Below are positions 7,783-18,699 of a DNA stretch of 48,378 bases, in pieces. Below the pieces are notes generated by a model, which did not search any database, had not been told where the DNA came from, and was given only the letters and a program-made list of their open reading frames with translations. Each line of letters opens with the position of its first letter. Position 1 is the stretch's first letter. The stretch spans positions 1-48,378 of the forward strand of contig CAOJXO010000008.1 in assembly GCA_948465545.1 (NCBI GenBank), read 5' to 3'. The translations under genes and the position numbers were made by a program. Origin of the DNA: an uncultured Bacillota bacterium (GTDB lineage: Bacteria; Bacillota; Clostridia; Christensenellales; UBA1242).

Positions 7783-10700
7783 TTATTTAACCTTCAATCT
7801 CTTTCTAAGTTTAATTGTTATAAATGTTATTGCTATTGCGGCAATTACACCAAACACAATCGCAATTATCGCCCATGTGTTGAGTGGGTCGGTTTTTGAT
7901 ACCTTGTATGAATACAAAAGAATATTGCTTGTGCTGTAAATTTGTATATAGTATGTTCCAGACTGAGTGATTGTGATTGTTGCATTTTCTCCACCAATAG
8001 TTTCGAGAGTTTCTGCATTGATATTATATCTATCAGTTGAAATTTTAATGTAGCAATCTCCGATAGTATCGTGAAGGTTATAGGCGTTAAACCTTATTGC
8101 AATATTATCAGTAGTTGATTCGCCTTCATTAATTGATACGCTTATAGGAGGGGTTGCAAGGTTAATCCAGAAACCAAATGTGAATGTGGTTGCTGTTATT
8201 GAAGCATAAGATTGTTCGCCAGTGTTGATGGTGATTGTATATCTTCCCGCTCCTGTCCTTTCATCAAAGTAAGATACAAGAAGTTTTGAAAGGTGTTTTT
8301 CTCCATTAATCATAATTGTATCATTACCTGCTAGGTTTACAAGAATAGATGTTATATCTCTGCCATCTTTAACAACTTTTTCAATATAGTAGTTTGCGTA
8401 AGGTGCAAATTCATAAGCGTACCTTGATTCCTTGTCGTTGATGATGGAGAATGCGTAGGACTCTTGCCTGATGCTGATTCCATTCAAACTGATTGCTTTA
8501 AATCTGACTACATAGTATCCTGTTTCTTTAAATGTGAAAACATAGTTTGAAAGGGTGTAGTTGTTATATTCTACTCCGTCTTTTGTTATCATAACAGAAT
8601 CTTTGTATAAATCCTTATTAGTAGGGTAACCAGATGTTTGGAAATATGAGGATAGATTTGCAAGACTAAGTTTTACTTCTCCATTATACACCGCACGGTT
8701 GATAGGTTCAGTCACTATTTCTTCTTGTGTTGCAGGATCGGTGTAAGTAACGGTGAAAGGTACTGAATTTAAGAATACAAGATTTAAATATTTTCCATTT
8801 CCAAACCTTTGTTCGTTTACTGGTGAGCAAGAGTCATAGAAACGCAATCTATATGTTCCTGAGCGAGTCAAATATGCATATCTTGTTGTTCCATTTGAAT
8901 ATACATCTACTTCAACTTTTTGATATACATTGTTGAAAAGTTTTAAAACTTCAATATTAACAGTATTTTCCTCAATTCCATAGTGATCCGTCCAAGAGAT
9001 TTTTAATCTTGAGAAATCCTCTTCAGTTTCATCTGCAACGATAGTTTCGCTAGTCTTACCTAAAAGTGGAATAGGTGAGGCTGACGCGTCTTCGTAGTTA
9101 AGGAAAGTAAGCAGATTGTCGGTGTCGCGTAGGTAGATATATATTATTGTAAAATATCCACTTGAAATTGAACTTGAATAGTAGTAAACCTCTACATATA
9201 CATTTGTGCCAGTAGGGTAGGTTCTGTAAAGCACTGGATTAATTCCAAGTTCGTCATTTCCAACAACGCTTACACGGTCGTTTTTGTCATTTAAGTAGTT
9301 TACGCCTACAATGTAGTTTTCAGAGTATTGTCTACCTGATGGGTCAGTATACTTGATGTCTGCCTTTTCAACAAGGTTTCCGTCTACTGTGATATAGTAG
9401 AATACTGATGAAGAATCAAGGATGGTTATGTCGTATATCTTACACATATTTGAGAAGTAGATTTCGTCATCATAGACAATTAAAACTTTATAGTTTCCAC
9501 TTCCAGTGATTCTATATCCACTTGCGTAGAACTCGTTAATGTTTAGCCATGAAGAGCCGTCTATGCTAAGGTATACGCTGTAAGAGTATTCGTTTAAATA
9601 ACTTAAAGTGTTGTTGTTATCTCCAAATTGTCCGTTATCAAAGAATATTGTAAGGTTGTTTGAGTATGTATTGATTGTGCTTGAGTTTGCTGTATAAACC
9701 TTACCATTCATAACTACGGTTTCATTGTTAATTGTGCCGAAAGTTTTGATATATTCATTGTTCTTATCTAAGAACCAGATATTTGAAGTGTCTTCTGGAT
9801 TTTGAGGTGAGGTTAGTGTCTGTGGAAGTCTGTAATAGATTCTAAGATTGTAAACATCATATGGGTCGGAAATTCCTTCCTCATAGTCCTCAATATGATA
9901 GATTTTGATTCTGTAAATTCTATCATAATTACCTGTGCCCTTAGAGAATCTTATTGAAGTGATTGTTGAAGTGCCAGGCAAAGTGCCAGAATATATTTCA
10001 TTATTTGTCATTCTAATGAATTGGTTGGTGTTGTGGTCATAACGCTCCACTTCTACCAAATCAAGTAGACGATTGTATTGGAAAGACATGTCGTCTGATG
10101 AAGTGTAGGTGTAAGAGCCGTCAGATTCAACCTTAGGTTTATCTTCTGGATAAATTGTACTATTTCCAAGAACTATTGAAAATTCCTCTTCATTAGCAAC
10201 TTGAGTTATTGAGGTGGTTTTAGCGAAGTTATCAGTAATGTCATATTTAAGTTTAATAGTGTTATTATTATTGCCATTAAGTGTATTTAACGCTACTGTA
10301 ATTGAAAGATTGCCACCTACATATGAATACTTAATACTTGGGTTTGGACTTACCCATGCATTTGGATTTCCTGAGAGGTTGGTTTCATCAGAAATCTTAA
10401 CCCACTCATTTCCGCTTACAGAAGTGATAAATTGATATATTTCAATTCTTACAGGGAAGATGAAGGCGTTTGTTAGGCTGTTTGCATCCTCAGTGGTTGG
10501 AACGCCTAGAATATCAAGGATTGCGGTGGTTGAATCTGAGTGTTTGTTTGTGATAATAGATTCATCCATAATTGAAACAAGAATGTTTGTATTATTGCCA
10601 TTATATCTATCAGTAAAGGTTATTGAGTGTTTAAGGCTTGAATGAGTAACATATTCAAAGAGTTCTGAAAGCGTTACAGGTGTAAATACAAGTCTGCCAC

Positions 10701-13700
10701 CTTCATATCTTACCCGATAGAGATCGGTAATTTCAGGATGGAACTCGAGTTGAGAGTCAAGCATAAGCCATGGCGATTTCATATAGGTATTGGCTACGCC
10801 ATATACATTTGTTCTGTATATTCCCCATGAGTCAGTTAAGTAGTCAAGGGCTAAAAGTTCAAAGCCTGTACCAGAGTAGATGTTGTGATTATTTATGATT
10901 TCGCTGTCGAGTATATTTGCCTCGTCATCACCTCTTATTGTGCTGGTGTAAGAGAGGGCAATATTGTCGGCATTTTCAGGGTCGTAGATATGAACTATAT
11001 ACACAACCATATTTCCAGCAGTATCAGTTTCCACAATTTCATAGTAGTTGCCAGCGGTAAGATTGTCGTAGTCAAGTTCAATATCAAGAATGTTATTGTA
11101 GTTAAGACTTGAGAAATTGTTTGCCTCTACCTGTGTGTAATCTTTGAGATAATTCTCAATATTTCCAATAAGTGAGTAGTAGATGTTTTGTGATGTTGTA
11201 GGGTTGATTGAATTAAACTGTAAATTAGATTTTAATCTAAGGAAGAATTCTTTTGAGACATTATATGCGTAATATTTCATCTCTCCCGATTTAGCAGAGT
11301 AAGAGTAACTTACATTTGCCATATAATCATTAATTAAGTTTGAATTAAACCATAATTCAGTGTTTACAGGGTTTCCATTGAAATCAAGCAGTTCACGCGA
11401 TTTGGTTTCTTGATAGATTCTATCAAATAGGGTGGTTGTGTTTTCAATACCATTCATAAGTTCGGCAAGGTTTTCAACTGGGGCAGAGTAGTCAACATAA
11501 ACATATTTCTTTACCTGTTTATAGTATTTGCTGTGTCCTTCAAGTTGCATTTCGATTGAAATAGAGCGGTTATTACTCCATATATTCAAGCCGTTAGGGC
11601 CTAAGTCTAAAGTGATTGAATTTACAAGCCCATTTGTTTTAATAGCACTGCGGTCAAGATATACCCTAGAGCCATCATCTTTAACAATGTAAATTACATC
11701 AGGGTTTTTGTCAAGATTTGCAATGTAAGGGTCATCTGAATCTTGCCATTGAATAATAATTGTTTGTGAGTTTGTATAGTAGTATTCTGCATTATCGATT
11801 ATTTTAGAGTTTATTTCAATCTCTTTTTCTGCTGAGAGTACTGTGAAGTCAGGTTCTGGTTCAAGTACCTCAAAAGCAAAGCGATAGAAATTTCTGAAAG
11901 AGTCTTGAATGTTTGCATTGTTATATGCTTGGTAGATGGTTACGTCATATATTCCTGCTTCGGTAAAGAAAACAGGTTCTACTCCTGCTGGAACAGGGGC
12001 GTCAATACTGCTTACTTCATAGAAGTTTAAGTATTCTCCATTAGTCAAGCCGTTTGTTTTATAATATTTTGTTACATTATTTTTGTTTGAAGTGAACCTT
12101 ATGATTGAGTGAAGTTTGTACTCTGTTATTTCGGTAGTTGCAAGGTATGCTTCAGCCTCTTCACGAGAGTCAAAGGTTTCTGCAACAACGCCTTCTACAA
12201 TAACATTGAAAAATTCAAATCCGCCATCCATGAAAGATTCAATTCTTCCGTTACCAAATTTTGATAGCACATTGTTGTTTATTACTGAATAGGAGTTTGT
12301 GGTAGGGTCATAAACATAATTTTCTGTATATTTAAACTTTGGTATTTTAACGCTGAGTGGAAGTTTGTTTGTTGTAAGTTTTGTTGTGATAATGGTATCT
12401 TCATCCATAACACCTTTTGTAAAGAATGAACCTGTATTAAGTCCTGTTTCAGGGTTGTAGGTAGGGAATGCCACCTGAATAGAAGATTGACCAATTTCGT
12501 TATACATTGTGACAAGCATGTCGCCACCAACAATACTTTCAAGTGAGGTAGAGGTTTTGATTATCTCTCCAGTTTCCTCATTCTTAATCTCATTTGTTAC
12601 TGATTCTTGCATTGATAAAACATTTTTTCTATCAACAAGTAAGGTTAAAGACCTTTCATAATAATCGTAAGAATATATATTGCTTGCGTCTTCAAAGTAG
12701 GTTCTTGAAATTACATATTTTCCTTCACTTGCCATACCTGTTCCAGAGAATGAAAGGGTAAAGGTGTTTGGCACTCCTTCCTGATAGGTTTCAGAAGCAG
12801 AGTAGTTGAAGATGTTGATAGTTCTAGTTACGGTAGGACTTAGGGTGTAGTAATATGCAACTGCTTTGTATGGTGTGCCGTCCTGCTTGTAATAGGTTAC
12901 CTCTTTTGGCGTTTTTACATATGCGTAATAGTCTATCTTGACATTCTTAACACGGCTTACTGTATTTTCAGTTCTTGATACTGGAATGTAGGTAACAGTT
13001 AAAGTGTCTTCAGTTTTAACAGGAACGAAGTATGCATATCTGTATGTAAGGTCAGATTGGGTGTACTTATTCTCTTCAGTGGAATCATCAGTCTTACTGT
13101 AAATCATTCCATTGACATCAGAAAATTCATAGAAGTTTCCACTAAGTGAGTAGCCTTCTCGTGTTAAAGGTTGCCCCTTAAGTAAAACATCAAGGCGGGA
13201 AGAGTCGGAGGTGACATTGATGCTGAGGAAATTGCTAGGGTAGTTGAGGAATCCGTATTCATTATCAGTGAAGTTTGAGTTGGACTCATCTCTAAGTAAG
13301 AATTGATAAGTGCCCTCTTTTGCTTCATTATCTGAAGTTATACCAAAATCAATTTCATATTTGTTTCCATTACGTTCTTCATAGGTGGATTTGTCCGCAT
13401 CTTTGAAGAAATAATTGTGAGCGACGTTTATTTTAAGATATTTTGCATTGTATGAAGGAATAAGATCCCTATTTGGTGGATTTATAGTAATTCCAGATAG
13501 GCTTATTGTATTGTCAGAGCCTAAGAAAGAATCGATTTTGTTTGTTAAGGTTGTTACCCTTCCATTTTCATCTTTTTCCAGTCCGTCATAAGCGTAAGAT
13601 TTGTATAAATTACTTTCACCAGTAGCGTTAAGTGGGGTAAGGTAGATGCCCTTACTATTTCCCCATTCAATACTAGCGGTGTAAGAAGGTGACACGGTGA

Positions 13701-16248
13701 TAGTGTCGTTTGTAGAAAGAATAGACCTTTCGGTAGAACGGGCTGATTCAATGGTTTTTACAAATAAAGGTGAAGTATTATCAATAAGAAAGATTTCAAA
13801 ACTTGAATTTCCTGCTATATCATACACTTCAAATATGTAAACACCAGCCTGATCACGTACATATGTTGATGGTATTGTGGAAGTGTAGCCATTAGAATTT
13901 ACATAGTTTGTCCATTGATTTGCTGATGAATTAAGGTCAAGGACTGCATTAACTGGAAGCATTTGTGGTGCAGTGGCAGAGCCGATAAGTGAATATAATA
14001 AGAGTGAATCATCTCCGCTATAATAAGGGGCATTTTTAAGTTCAAAATATTTGTAATAACCATAGGTGGTTGCTCCGCTGGCCTTGTTGTCCCAAGAGAA
14101 TATAATCGGACTGTTTGTTTTTCCACCATCTACAGTTGAGCCTATTGAATAGGTAGAACTTGTTGAGAATTTAACATTACGTGCATTTAGATTGGTAATG
14201 CTGTTTGTGTCTATTGTAAAGCTGCTAGAAGATGGGATTTGAGAGTTTGTTGAATAGATCCTAATTGTAAATTGTGCGTTGCGATATTCATTTGCTGTTG
14301 AGGCATCAATGAATACACCAGTTTGTGGTAAGGTCATACCTGTTACGTTTTCGTTTGTAAAGTAACTTATGCCATAGCGTGGAGAAGCAAAATCTTTAAT
14401 ATTAACATTTTCAAAGTAATATCTGTCAGTTACATAGTCTTTTGCAGAAAGGGTGATAGTTACTTGTGCGTCGTACAATGTTGATGCAGAGTCGTCTAAG
14501 ATATATACGCTTTTGTTTGTAAATCCTTTGGTGCGGATTTCTTTACCCGCTTCGTCAAGGATTGTTACACTTGGAGTCTTATTTTCCACTGTGAAATAGA
14601 AGGCTTGGTAGTGGTGGAAAGTGCCTTGTACAGTTCCGCTTGCAGAAAGATATCTTGAATATTGATAATCAATTATGATAAGGTATGTGCCAGACTCGTT
14701 GATGTTAAGTCCGTCGAATGCAACACCGTTATCAATACTTTGAAGTTCATTGTTGCTGTTAAGAGTAACATTATATTTTTTTGCATTTACCACTGTTACG
14801 TTAGAGGCAAATTTTACTGGAGTTTGGTTTGTTGATACTGGTTTGATTTGTGAGCCACTTTGGATTGCGGTGACTGCATTATTTTTGAGGGAGTCAATAT
14901 CATAAACTGCTTGTTGATGCTGAGGGGCATTCAATGTGTAAGTAATGTCTGCCGAGTTAATGAAAGATGTCTTGTCCTCACTTATTTGTTTAAATTCTTG
15001 TGGGATTGTGGTGTGCGTGTCTGGGTCAATCTTAGAGTAGTCGGTATAGAATGATTGATATCCATAGTTGTAGAGTCTTTGGCGTTTTGCAGTAAGTGGA
15101 AGGGTGTAGATTTTACCGTCAGAAACATATAAGAATGAAAAACTTAAATCATATTCACCAAGCCCATTGAAAGTAAGGGTTAATTCTTGCAAGGTAGAGT
15201 TATAAGAAGCCATAACGAAATCTTCTGCTATCACATTTCCATTTACATCTTTTTGAGTGATAGAGTTTGTGGTAGGGTCAAACTCAATAATTGCATCATA
15301 AGGTGTGCTGTCAGTGTCAATATAGTGCAGCGCAATTTGTTGTCTGAAAGGATTGTATGTGAATGCTGGAAGTTGATTAGTGTTATAGTTGTAGAAGTAA
15401 TAGGTTGAGTGTGTGTCGCTGTTTGTTAAACTTGATGTGGTTGTGTTTGACATTGTGCTTACTGGAAGTGTAGTCGCTGAGTCAAAGTATGTGGTATATT
15501 CAAACACGAAGAAAGTGTAATAGTATGTATCTGTTTTTACTGAGAATGTTTGTCCGCCATCAGTGGTGTAATAGAAGGTGAGTGGCAGGGCAAGTGTATA
15601 ACAACCTTCATCAGGAAGTGTGACAATAGCAGGTGAAGAAGCGGTTTTGTTTGTTATTTGAATGCTAGAATTAGCGGTGTTAAGCATAAACCTTACTTCA
15701 AGTTTTTCTGGCGTAATGTCATAAGTTGGAATAGGGAAGGCAGAGCCCTCATTTGCACTTGAAAAAAGGTTGATGTCTTGTCCGCTTAACAGGTTGTCAA
15801 GTTGCTCGTTTGAGCCATTTATAATATCGTTGTTTGAAACATTGTAGTAAAGTGAAAGTGAGTTTGCAAAATCAAAATAATAATATTCTGTATTTGGATT
15901 TTCAGGTGTGTTAAGTGGTGAAGATGGAATGTATGCAAAGTTTTGTTTACCAGCATTATCGCCAGTTCCATCAACAAGGTTGTTTTCACCAGAAGCGATA
16001 GACAAATCAAAGGTGCTGCTGTTTGCCATAAGATATACGAGGTCATTACTTGAATCCCTTGCTGCATTTGACAGTTTTACAAATTCTGGCATATCATTTG
16101 TTACTGGAATATAGTCAGCAAGTTCTGCCTTGGCAGGTGTGGAATTATCCTCCTTTGGTGATGCTTGCAAAGTAAGCCCAAGCGTAGATCCGCCGAGCAA
16201 ACAAAAGCATAATAAAAGTGAATTAAAAATATTTTTTATTTTTGACAT
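7783..16248 (-). CDS. Giant (2,821 aa) membrane-anchored cell-surface protein with Ig-like repeats
   Basis: A single uninterrupted frame of 8.5 kb. Residues 1-30 form a signal peptide (MSKIKNIFNSLLLCFCLLGG...). About 20 residues near the C-terminus form a transmembrane helix (WAIIAIVFGVIAAIAITFIT) followed by the basic tail KLRKRLKVK; no LPXTG sortase motif is seen. Between them is a very Tyr/Ser/Thr/Asn-rich chain of beta-sandwich-like units with recurring ends such as AGVYIFEVYDIAGNSSFEIF, SGTYLIIIDYQYS, SGTYRLRFYDS and TGYYVVRFKAIS. This is typical of bacterial Ig-like domains in adhesins. Attachment to host or food particles is a guess from architecture. The start is supported by GAGGTGG upstream. 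A perfect 27-base inverted repeat lies in its leader (16260-16286). Confidence 0.85.
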   Translation of the reverse strand: MSKIKNIFNSLLLCFCLLGGSTLGLTLQASPKEDNSTPAKAELADYIPVTNDMPEFVKLSNAARDSSNDLVYLMANSSTFDLSIASGENNLVDGTGDNAGKQNFAYIPSSPLNTPENPNTEYYYFDFANSLSLYYNVSNNDIINGSNEQLDNLLSGQDINLFSSANEGSAFPIPTYDITPEKLEVRFMLNTANSSIQITNKTASSPAIVTLPDEGCYTLALPLTFYYTTDGGQTFSVKTDTYYYTFFVFEYTTYFDSATTLPVSTMSNTTTSSLTNSDTHSTYYFYNYNTNQLPAFTYNPFRQQIALHYIDTDSTPYDAIIEFDPTTNSITQKDVNGNVIAEDFVMASYNSTLQELTLTFNGLGEYDLSFSFLYVSDGKIYTLPLTAKRQRLYNYGYQSFYTDYSKIDPDTHTTIPQEFKQISEDKTSFINSADITYTLNAPQHQQAVYDIDSLKNNAVTAIQSGSQIKPVSTNQTPVKFASNVTVVNAKKYNVTLNSNNELQSIDNGVAFDGLNINESGTYLIIIDYQYSRYLSASGTVQGTFHHYQAFYFTVENKTPSVTILDEAGKEIRTKGFTNKSVYILDDSASTLYDAQVTITLSAKDYVTDRYYFENVNIKDFASPRYGISYFTNENVTGMTLPQTGVFIDASTANEYRNAQFTIRIYSTNSQIPSSSSFTIDTNSITNLNARNVKFSTSSTYSIGSTVDGGKTNSPIIFSWDNKASGATTYGYYKYFELKNAPYYSGDDSLLLYSLIGSATAPQMLPVNAVLDLNSSANQWTNYVNSNGYTSTIPSTYVRDQAGVYIFEVYDIAGNSSFEIFLIDNTSPLFVKTIESARSTERSILSTNDTITVSPSYTASIEWGNSKGIYLTPLNATGESNLYKSYAYDGLEKDENGRVTTLTNKIDSFLGSDNTISLSGITINPPNRDLIPSYNAKYLKINVAHNYFFKDADKSTYEERNGNKYEIDFGITSDNEAKEGTYQFLLRDESNSNFTDNEYGFLNYPSNFLSINVTSDSSRLDVLLKGQPLTREGYSLSGNFYEFSDVNGMIYSKTDDSTEENKYTQSDLTYRYAYFVPVKTEDTLTVTYIPVSRTENTVSRVKNVKIDYYAYVKTPKEVTYYKQDGTPYKAVAYYYTLSPTVTRTINIFNYSASETYQEGVPNTFTLSFSGTGMASEGKYVISRTYFEDASNIYSYDYYERSLTLLVDRKNVLSMQESVTNEIKNEETGEIIKTSTSLESIVGGDMLVTMYNEIGQSSIQVAFPTYNPETGLNTGSFFTKGVMDEDTIITTKLTTNKLPLSVKIPKFKYTENYVYDPTTNSYSVINNNVLSKFGNGRIESFMDGGFEFFNVIVEGVVAETFDSREEAEAYLATTEITEYKLHSIIRFTSNKNNVTKYYKTNGLTNGEYLNFYEVSSIDAPVPAGVEPVFFTEAGIYDVTIYQAYNNANIQDSFRNFYRFAFEVLEPEPDFTVLSAEKEIEINSKIIDNAEYYYTNSQTIIIQWQDSDDPYIANLDKNPDVIYIVKDDGSRVYLDRSAIKTNGLVNSITLDLGPNGLNIWSNNRSISIEMQLEGHSKYYKQVKKYVYVDYSAPVENLAELMNGIENTTTLFDRIYQETKSRELLDFNGNPVNTELWFNSNLINDYMANVSYSYSAKSGEMKYYAYNVSKEFFLRLKSNLQFNSINPTTSQNIYYSLIGNIENYLKDYTQVEANNFSSLNYNNILDIELDYDNLTAGNYYEIVETDTAGNMVVYIVHIYDPENADNIALSYTSTIRGDDEANILDSEIINNHNIYSGTGFELLALDYLTDSWGIYRTNVYGVANTYMKSPWLMLDSQLEFHPEITDLYRVRYEGGRLVFTPVTLSELFEYVTHSSLKHSITFTDRYNGNNTNILVSIMDESIITNKHSDSTTAILDILGVPTTEDANSLTNAFIFPVRIEIYQFITSVSGNEWVKISDETNLSGNPNAWVSPNPSIKYSYVGGNLSITVALNTLNGNNNNTIKLKYDITDNFAKTTSITQVANEEEFSIVLGNSTIYPEDKPKVESDGSYTYTSSDDMSFQYNRLLDLVEVERYDHNTNQFIRMTNNEIYSGTLPGTSTITSIRFSKGTGNYDRIYRIKIYHIEDYEEGISDPYDVYNLRIYYRLPQTLTSPQNPEDTSNIWFLDKNNEYIKTFGTINNETVVMNGKVYTANSSTINTYSNNLTIFFDNGQFGDNNNTLSYLNEYSYSVYLSIDGSSWLNINEFYASGYRITGSGNYKVLIVYDDEIYFSNMCKIYDITILDSSSVFYYITVDGNLVEKADIKYTDPSGRQYSENYIVGVNYLNDKNDRVSVVGNDELGINPVLYRTYPTGTNVYVEVYYYSSSISSGYFTIIYIYLRDTDNLLTFLNYEDASASPIPLLGKTSETIVADETEEDFSRLKISWTDHYGIEENTVNIEVLKLFNNVYQKVEVDVYSNGTTRYAYLTRSGTYRLRFYDSCSPVNEQRFGNGKYLNLVFLNSVPFTVTYTDPATQEEIVTEPINRAVYNGEVKLSLANLSSYFQTSGYPTNKDLYKDSVMITKDGVEYNNYTLSNYVFTFKETGYYVVRFKAISLNGISIRQESYAFSIINDKESRYAYEFAPYANYYIEKVVKDGRDITSILVNLAGNDTIMINGEKHLSKLLVSYFDERTGAGRYTITINTGEQSYASITATTFTFGFWINLATPPISVSINEGESTTDNIAIRFNAYNLHDTIGDCYIKISTDRYNINAETLETIGGENATITITQSGTYYIQIYSTSNILLYSYKVSKTDPLNTWAIIAIVFGVIAAIAITFITIKLRKRLKVK

Positions 16249-16552
16249 AATTCCACCTCAAATCTTTTTATTTTATAAAAAGATTTTATCACACAAACGA
16301 CAAAATTCAAAATAAAATGCACACTTATATATATAATATAATAAATAAAATATAAAATAATATACATTAAAAAATTGATTTTTTGCCCCAAAAATATAGG
16401 TGAAAATATCTTTAAAAATATAATTTAAGATAATTTAATTAATTTTTAATAAAAATTGGAAAAATATTTAATTTTTTCGTTAATTTTTAATTAATTTTTT
16501 ATTTTTAACATTTGTTTTTATTTTTTCATAGTCTAAATTAGGAGAAAAAATA
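16249..16552. promoter_or_regulatory. AT-rich divergent intergenic region with a leader hairpin
   Basis: 304 bases between the divergent giant surface gene (minus) and the glycosyltransferase gene (plus), mostly A/T homopolymer-like sequence. The one clear structure is AAATCTTTTTA/TAAAAAGATTT at 16260-16286 (11-bp arms, 5-base loop), immediately upstream of the GAGGTGG ribosome binding site of the surface gene. No confident promoter could be picked in so AT-rich a stretch. Confidence 0.45.
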
Positions 16553-17614
16553 ATGAATAAAATAAGTGTATGCATGATAGTTAAAGATGAAGAAAAGGTG
16601 TTAGAGCGATGTTTAAAATGTGTAAAGGGGTTTGCTGATGAGGTTGTTGTGGTTGACACTGGTTCTTCGGATAGAAGCAAAGAAATAGCAAAAAAATATA
16701 CTGACAAGGTTTTTGATTTTCAGTGGAATGACGACTTTTCGCAGGCGAGGAATTATTCCTTCTCTAAAGCCACTTGTGATTACATCATGTGGCTAGATGC
16801 TGATGATATTATTTTAGAGGAAGATATTTTAAAAATCTGGGATTTCAAATTGTCTAAGACAAGTGACCTTGATGTATTAATGTTTAAATATGTTACTGAT
16901 TATAATGAAGATTATAAACCCAAATTTAGTTTTTATAGAGAACGTATTGTAAAGCGTTCGTCGGGGTTCGTTTGGAATGACCCCGTGCATGAGGTTATCA
17001 CTCCGCATGGAAAGATTGCCTACTTTGATATAAATGTTTATCATGCAAAAATGGAGGTAAAATCATCTAGTAGAAATTTGATTATATATCAAAAATATAT
17101 TTCAAACGGAAATAAACTTTCACCAAGACAACAATTCTATTATGCAAGGGAACTATACTATAACAATCTGCTTGAAGAAGCAATTCACAACTTCCATTTA
17201 TTTTTAAGTTCTCATAATGGGTGGATTGAAAACAACATAGAGGCATGTTTAATCTTATCTAAATGTTACCAACTTAGAAAAGATTATGATAAGGCACTCA
17301 CATCACTTTTTGGAAGTTTTGCAATGGCAAAACCACGAAGTGAAATTTTATGTGAGATAGGCAAGGTGTATATCGAACTTAAACGCTATGATGAGGCTAT
17401 ATATTGGCTGGGACTTGCAAAAAAGCAAAAACCAAAGTTAAAGAATGGTGGATTTGTTAGTTTGGACGCTTATAACTTTACGCCAAACCTAGAACTTTGT
17501 GTTGCCTATTACCATAAGGGTTACATGAAACGGGCAAGGCATTATCACGAACTTACAAAAAAAGAGAACCCACTTCATCCAAGCGTAAAATATAATGAGA
17601 AGTTTTTCAAATAA
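16553..17614 (+). CDS. Family 2 glycosyltransferase with C-terminal TPR-like region
   Basis: 353 residues. The N-terminal 220 match GT2 enzymes of the SunS/TPR-glycosyltransferase type: ISVCMIVKDEEKVLERCL, VVVDTGSSDRSKEIA, the metal/sugar-nucleotide motif LDADD (DXD), and WNDPVHEVI. The rest is helical and repeat-like (YYARELYYNNLLEEAI, RYDEAIYWLGLA), consistent with TPRs. Ribosome binding site TTAGGAGA. It transfers a sugar from a nucleotide donor to an unknown acceptor. Its position next to the giant surface gene makes surface-protein or envelope glycosylation possible but unproven. Confidence 0.85.
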   Translation: MNKISVCMIVKDEEKVLERCLKCVKGFADEVVVVDTGSSDRSKEIAKKYTDKVFDFQWNDDFSQARNYSFSKATCDYIMWLDADDIILEEDILKIWDFKLSKTSDLDVLMFKYVTDYNEDYKPKFSFYRERIVKRSSGFVWNDPVHEVITPHGKIAYFDINVYHAKMEVKSSSRNLIIYQKYISNGNKLSPRQQFYYARELYYNNLLEEAIHNFHLFLSSHNGWIENNIEACLILSKCYQLRKDYDKALTSLFGSFAMAKPRSEILCEIGKVYIELKRYDEAIYWLGLAKKQKPKLKNGGFVSLDAYNFTPNLELCVAYYHKGYMKRARHYHELTKKENPLHPSVKYNEKFFK

Positions 17615-17629
17615 AAAAGTGCCTAAAGC

Positions 17630-17660
17630 ACAAAAAAAGTGGCAAAGGCCACTTTTTTAT
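17630..17660. terminator. Bidirectional terminator between glycosyltransferase and nucleoside hydrolase
   Basis: AAAAAAAGTGGC, AAAG, GCCACTTTTTT; a smaller GTGCC/GGCAC-like hairpin precedes it. It serves the two convergent genes. Confidence 0.8.
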
Positions 17661-18614
17661 TTAGTCCAATTTAATATTGTCAAGATTTCTAATTTTGCTT
17701 AGGAAACTCTTTTTAAACTTCTCACGGTCACAGCCAGTGACAAGTGAAATGTGTCCGCCATCATGTCCTTCACGGATTGTTGCATAAGTTTTGCCTGGAC
17801 TGTCTTGAAGGTCAATGGCAATGTCAACTCCGATTGAAGTGAATAGTTCTGGCTCAACAAGATAAAGATATGCGTCAGTATCATTTGTTGCAATTCGCTT
17901 ATCTTCGTAACCGCGTTCCCAATAGTTTTGATATATTTCTTCAAGGAACTTGCCAGTGTCATTCATCTTTCCGATGTCTTGCGTCATCTTTTCTGGAAGG
18001 TGAGTGACATTACGTCCAAGTTCAGAAGGAATAATCACAAGTGGGACTCCACTATCAATAAGCACCTTAAATGCTTCTGGGTCGGTGCGGATATTGAAAG
18101 AAATATGTGGCTTGATTCCTGGCATCCCATAAGGTGAGAACCCTTCAAATATAATTTGCTTAACATATGGTATGCAATCAGGATGTTCAAGGAAGAGTCG
18201 TGCAATGTTTGTATGAGGGCCAAACATTAAGATTGATACCTCATGTGGGTTTGCCATGATTATTTCATACATTGCTGTAGAAGCATCTTTATTTATAGGT
18301 TTTGTTTTTGCCTTAGGTGGGATATATGTTTCACCCATACCATATTTTCCATGTAACCATGAAGCATCAGGGGTGTCACGTTTAATTCCCTTACTGCTTC
18401 CTTTTGCAACAGGTGTGTGTTTATCAAACTTTTCAAGCAGGTGTAACATATTGTTTGTGGCAATATCAACACCTACATTTCCTTTCACCGTTACATAAAG
18501 TTTAACGTCAAGACGTTCGTCAAACATTGTAAAGATAAGTGCAGTGGTGTCATCAATGCCAGGGTCGGTATCAATTATAACCTTGTGTTTTTTGTGAATA
18601 TCAAAATCTTTCAT
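17661..18614 (-). CDS. Nucleoside hydrolase (inosine-uridine preferring family)
   Basis: 317 residues, the normal length. The calcium-binding signature DTDPGIDD is at residues 15-22. Further family features are KGNVGVDIATNN, the HGKYGMGE loop, the EGFSPYGMPGI...SFNIRTDPEAF active-site region and a late histidine segment (GHDGGHIS). It cleaves the N-glycosidic bond of ribonucleosides for purine/pyrimidine salvage. Substrate preference cannot be read from the sequence. It is a monocistronic minus-strand gene with AGGAGAAAG upstream. Confidence 0.92.
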   Translation of the reverse strand: MKDFDIHKKHKVIIDTDPGIDDTTALIFTMFDERLDVKLYVTVKGNVGVDIATNNMLHLLEKFDKHTPVAKGSSKGIKRDTPDASWLHGKYGMGETYIPPKAKTKPINKDASTAMYEIIMANPHEVSILMFGPHTNIARLFLEHPDCIPYVKQIIFEGFSPYGMPGIKPHISFNIRTDPEAFKVLIDSGVPLVIIPSELGRNVTHLPEKMTQDIGKMNDTGKFLEEIYQNYWERGYEDKRIATNDTDAYLYLVEPELFTSIGVDIAIDLQDSPGKTYATIREGHDGGHISLVTGCDREKFKKSFLSKIRNLDNIKLD

Positions 18615-18699
18615 TCTTTCTCCTATTATTTAAATTCTAACGAAAATTATGAATTTATGCAAATAAAATCTCTTGTTTTTAGGAAGTTGTTTCAAATAT

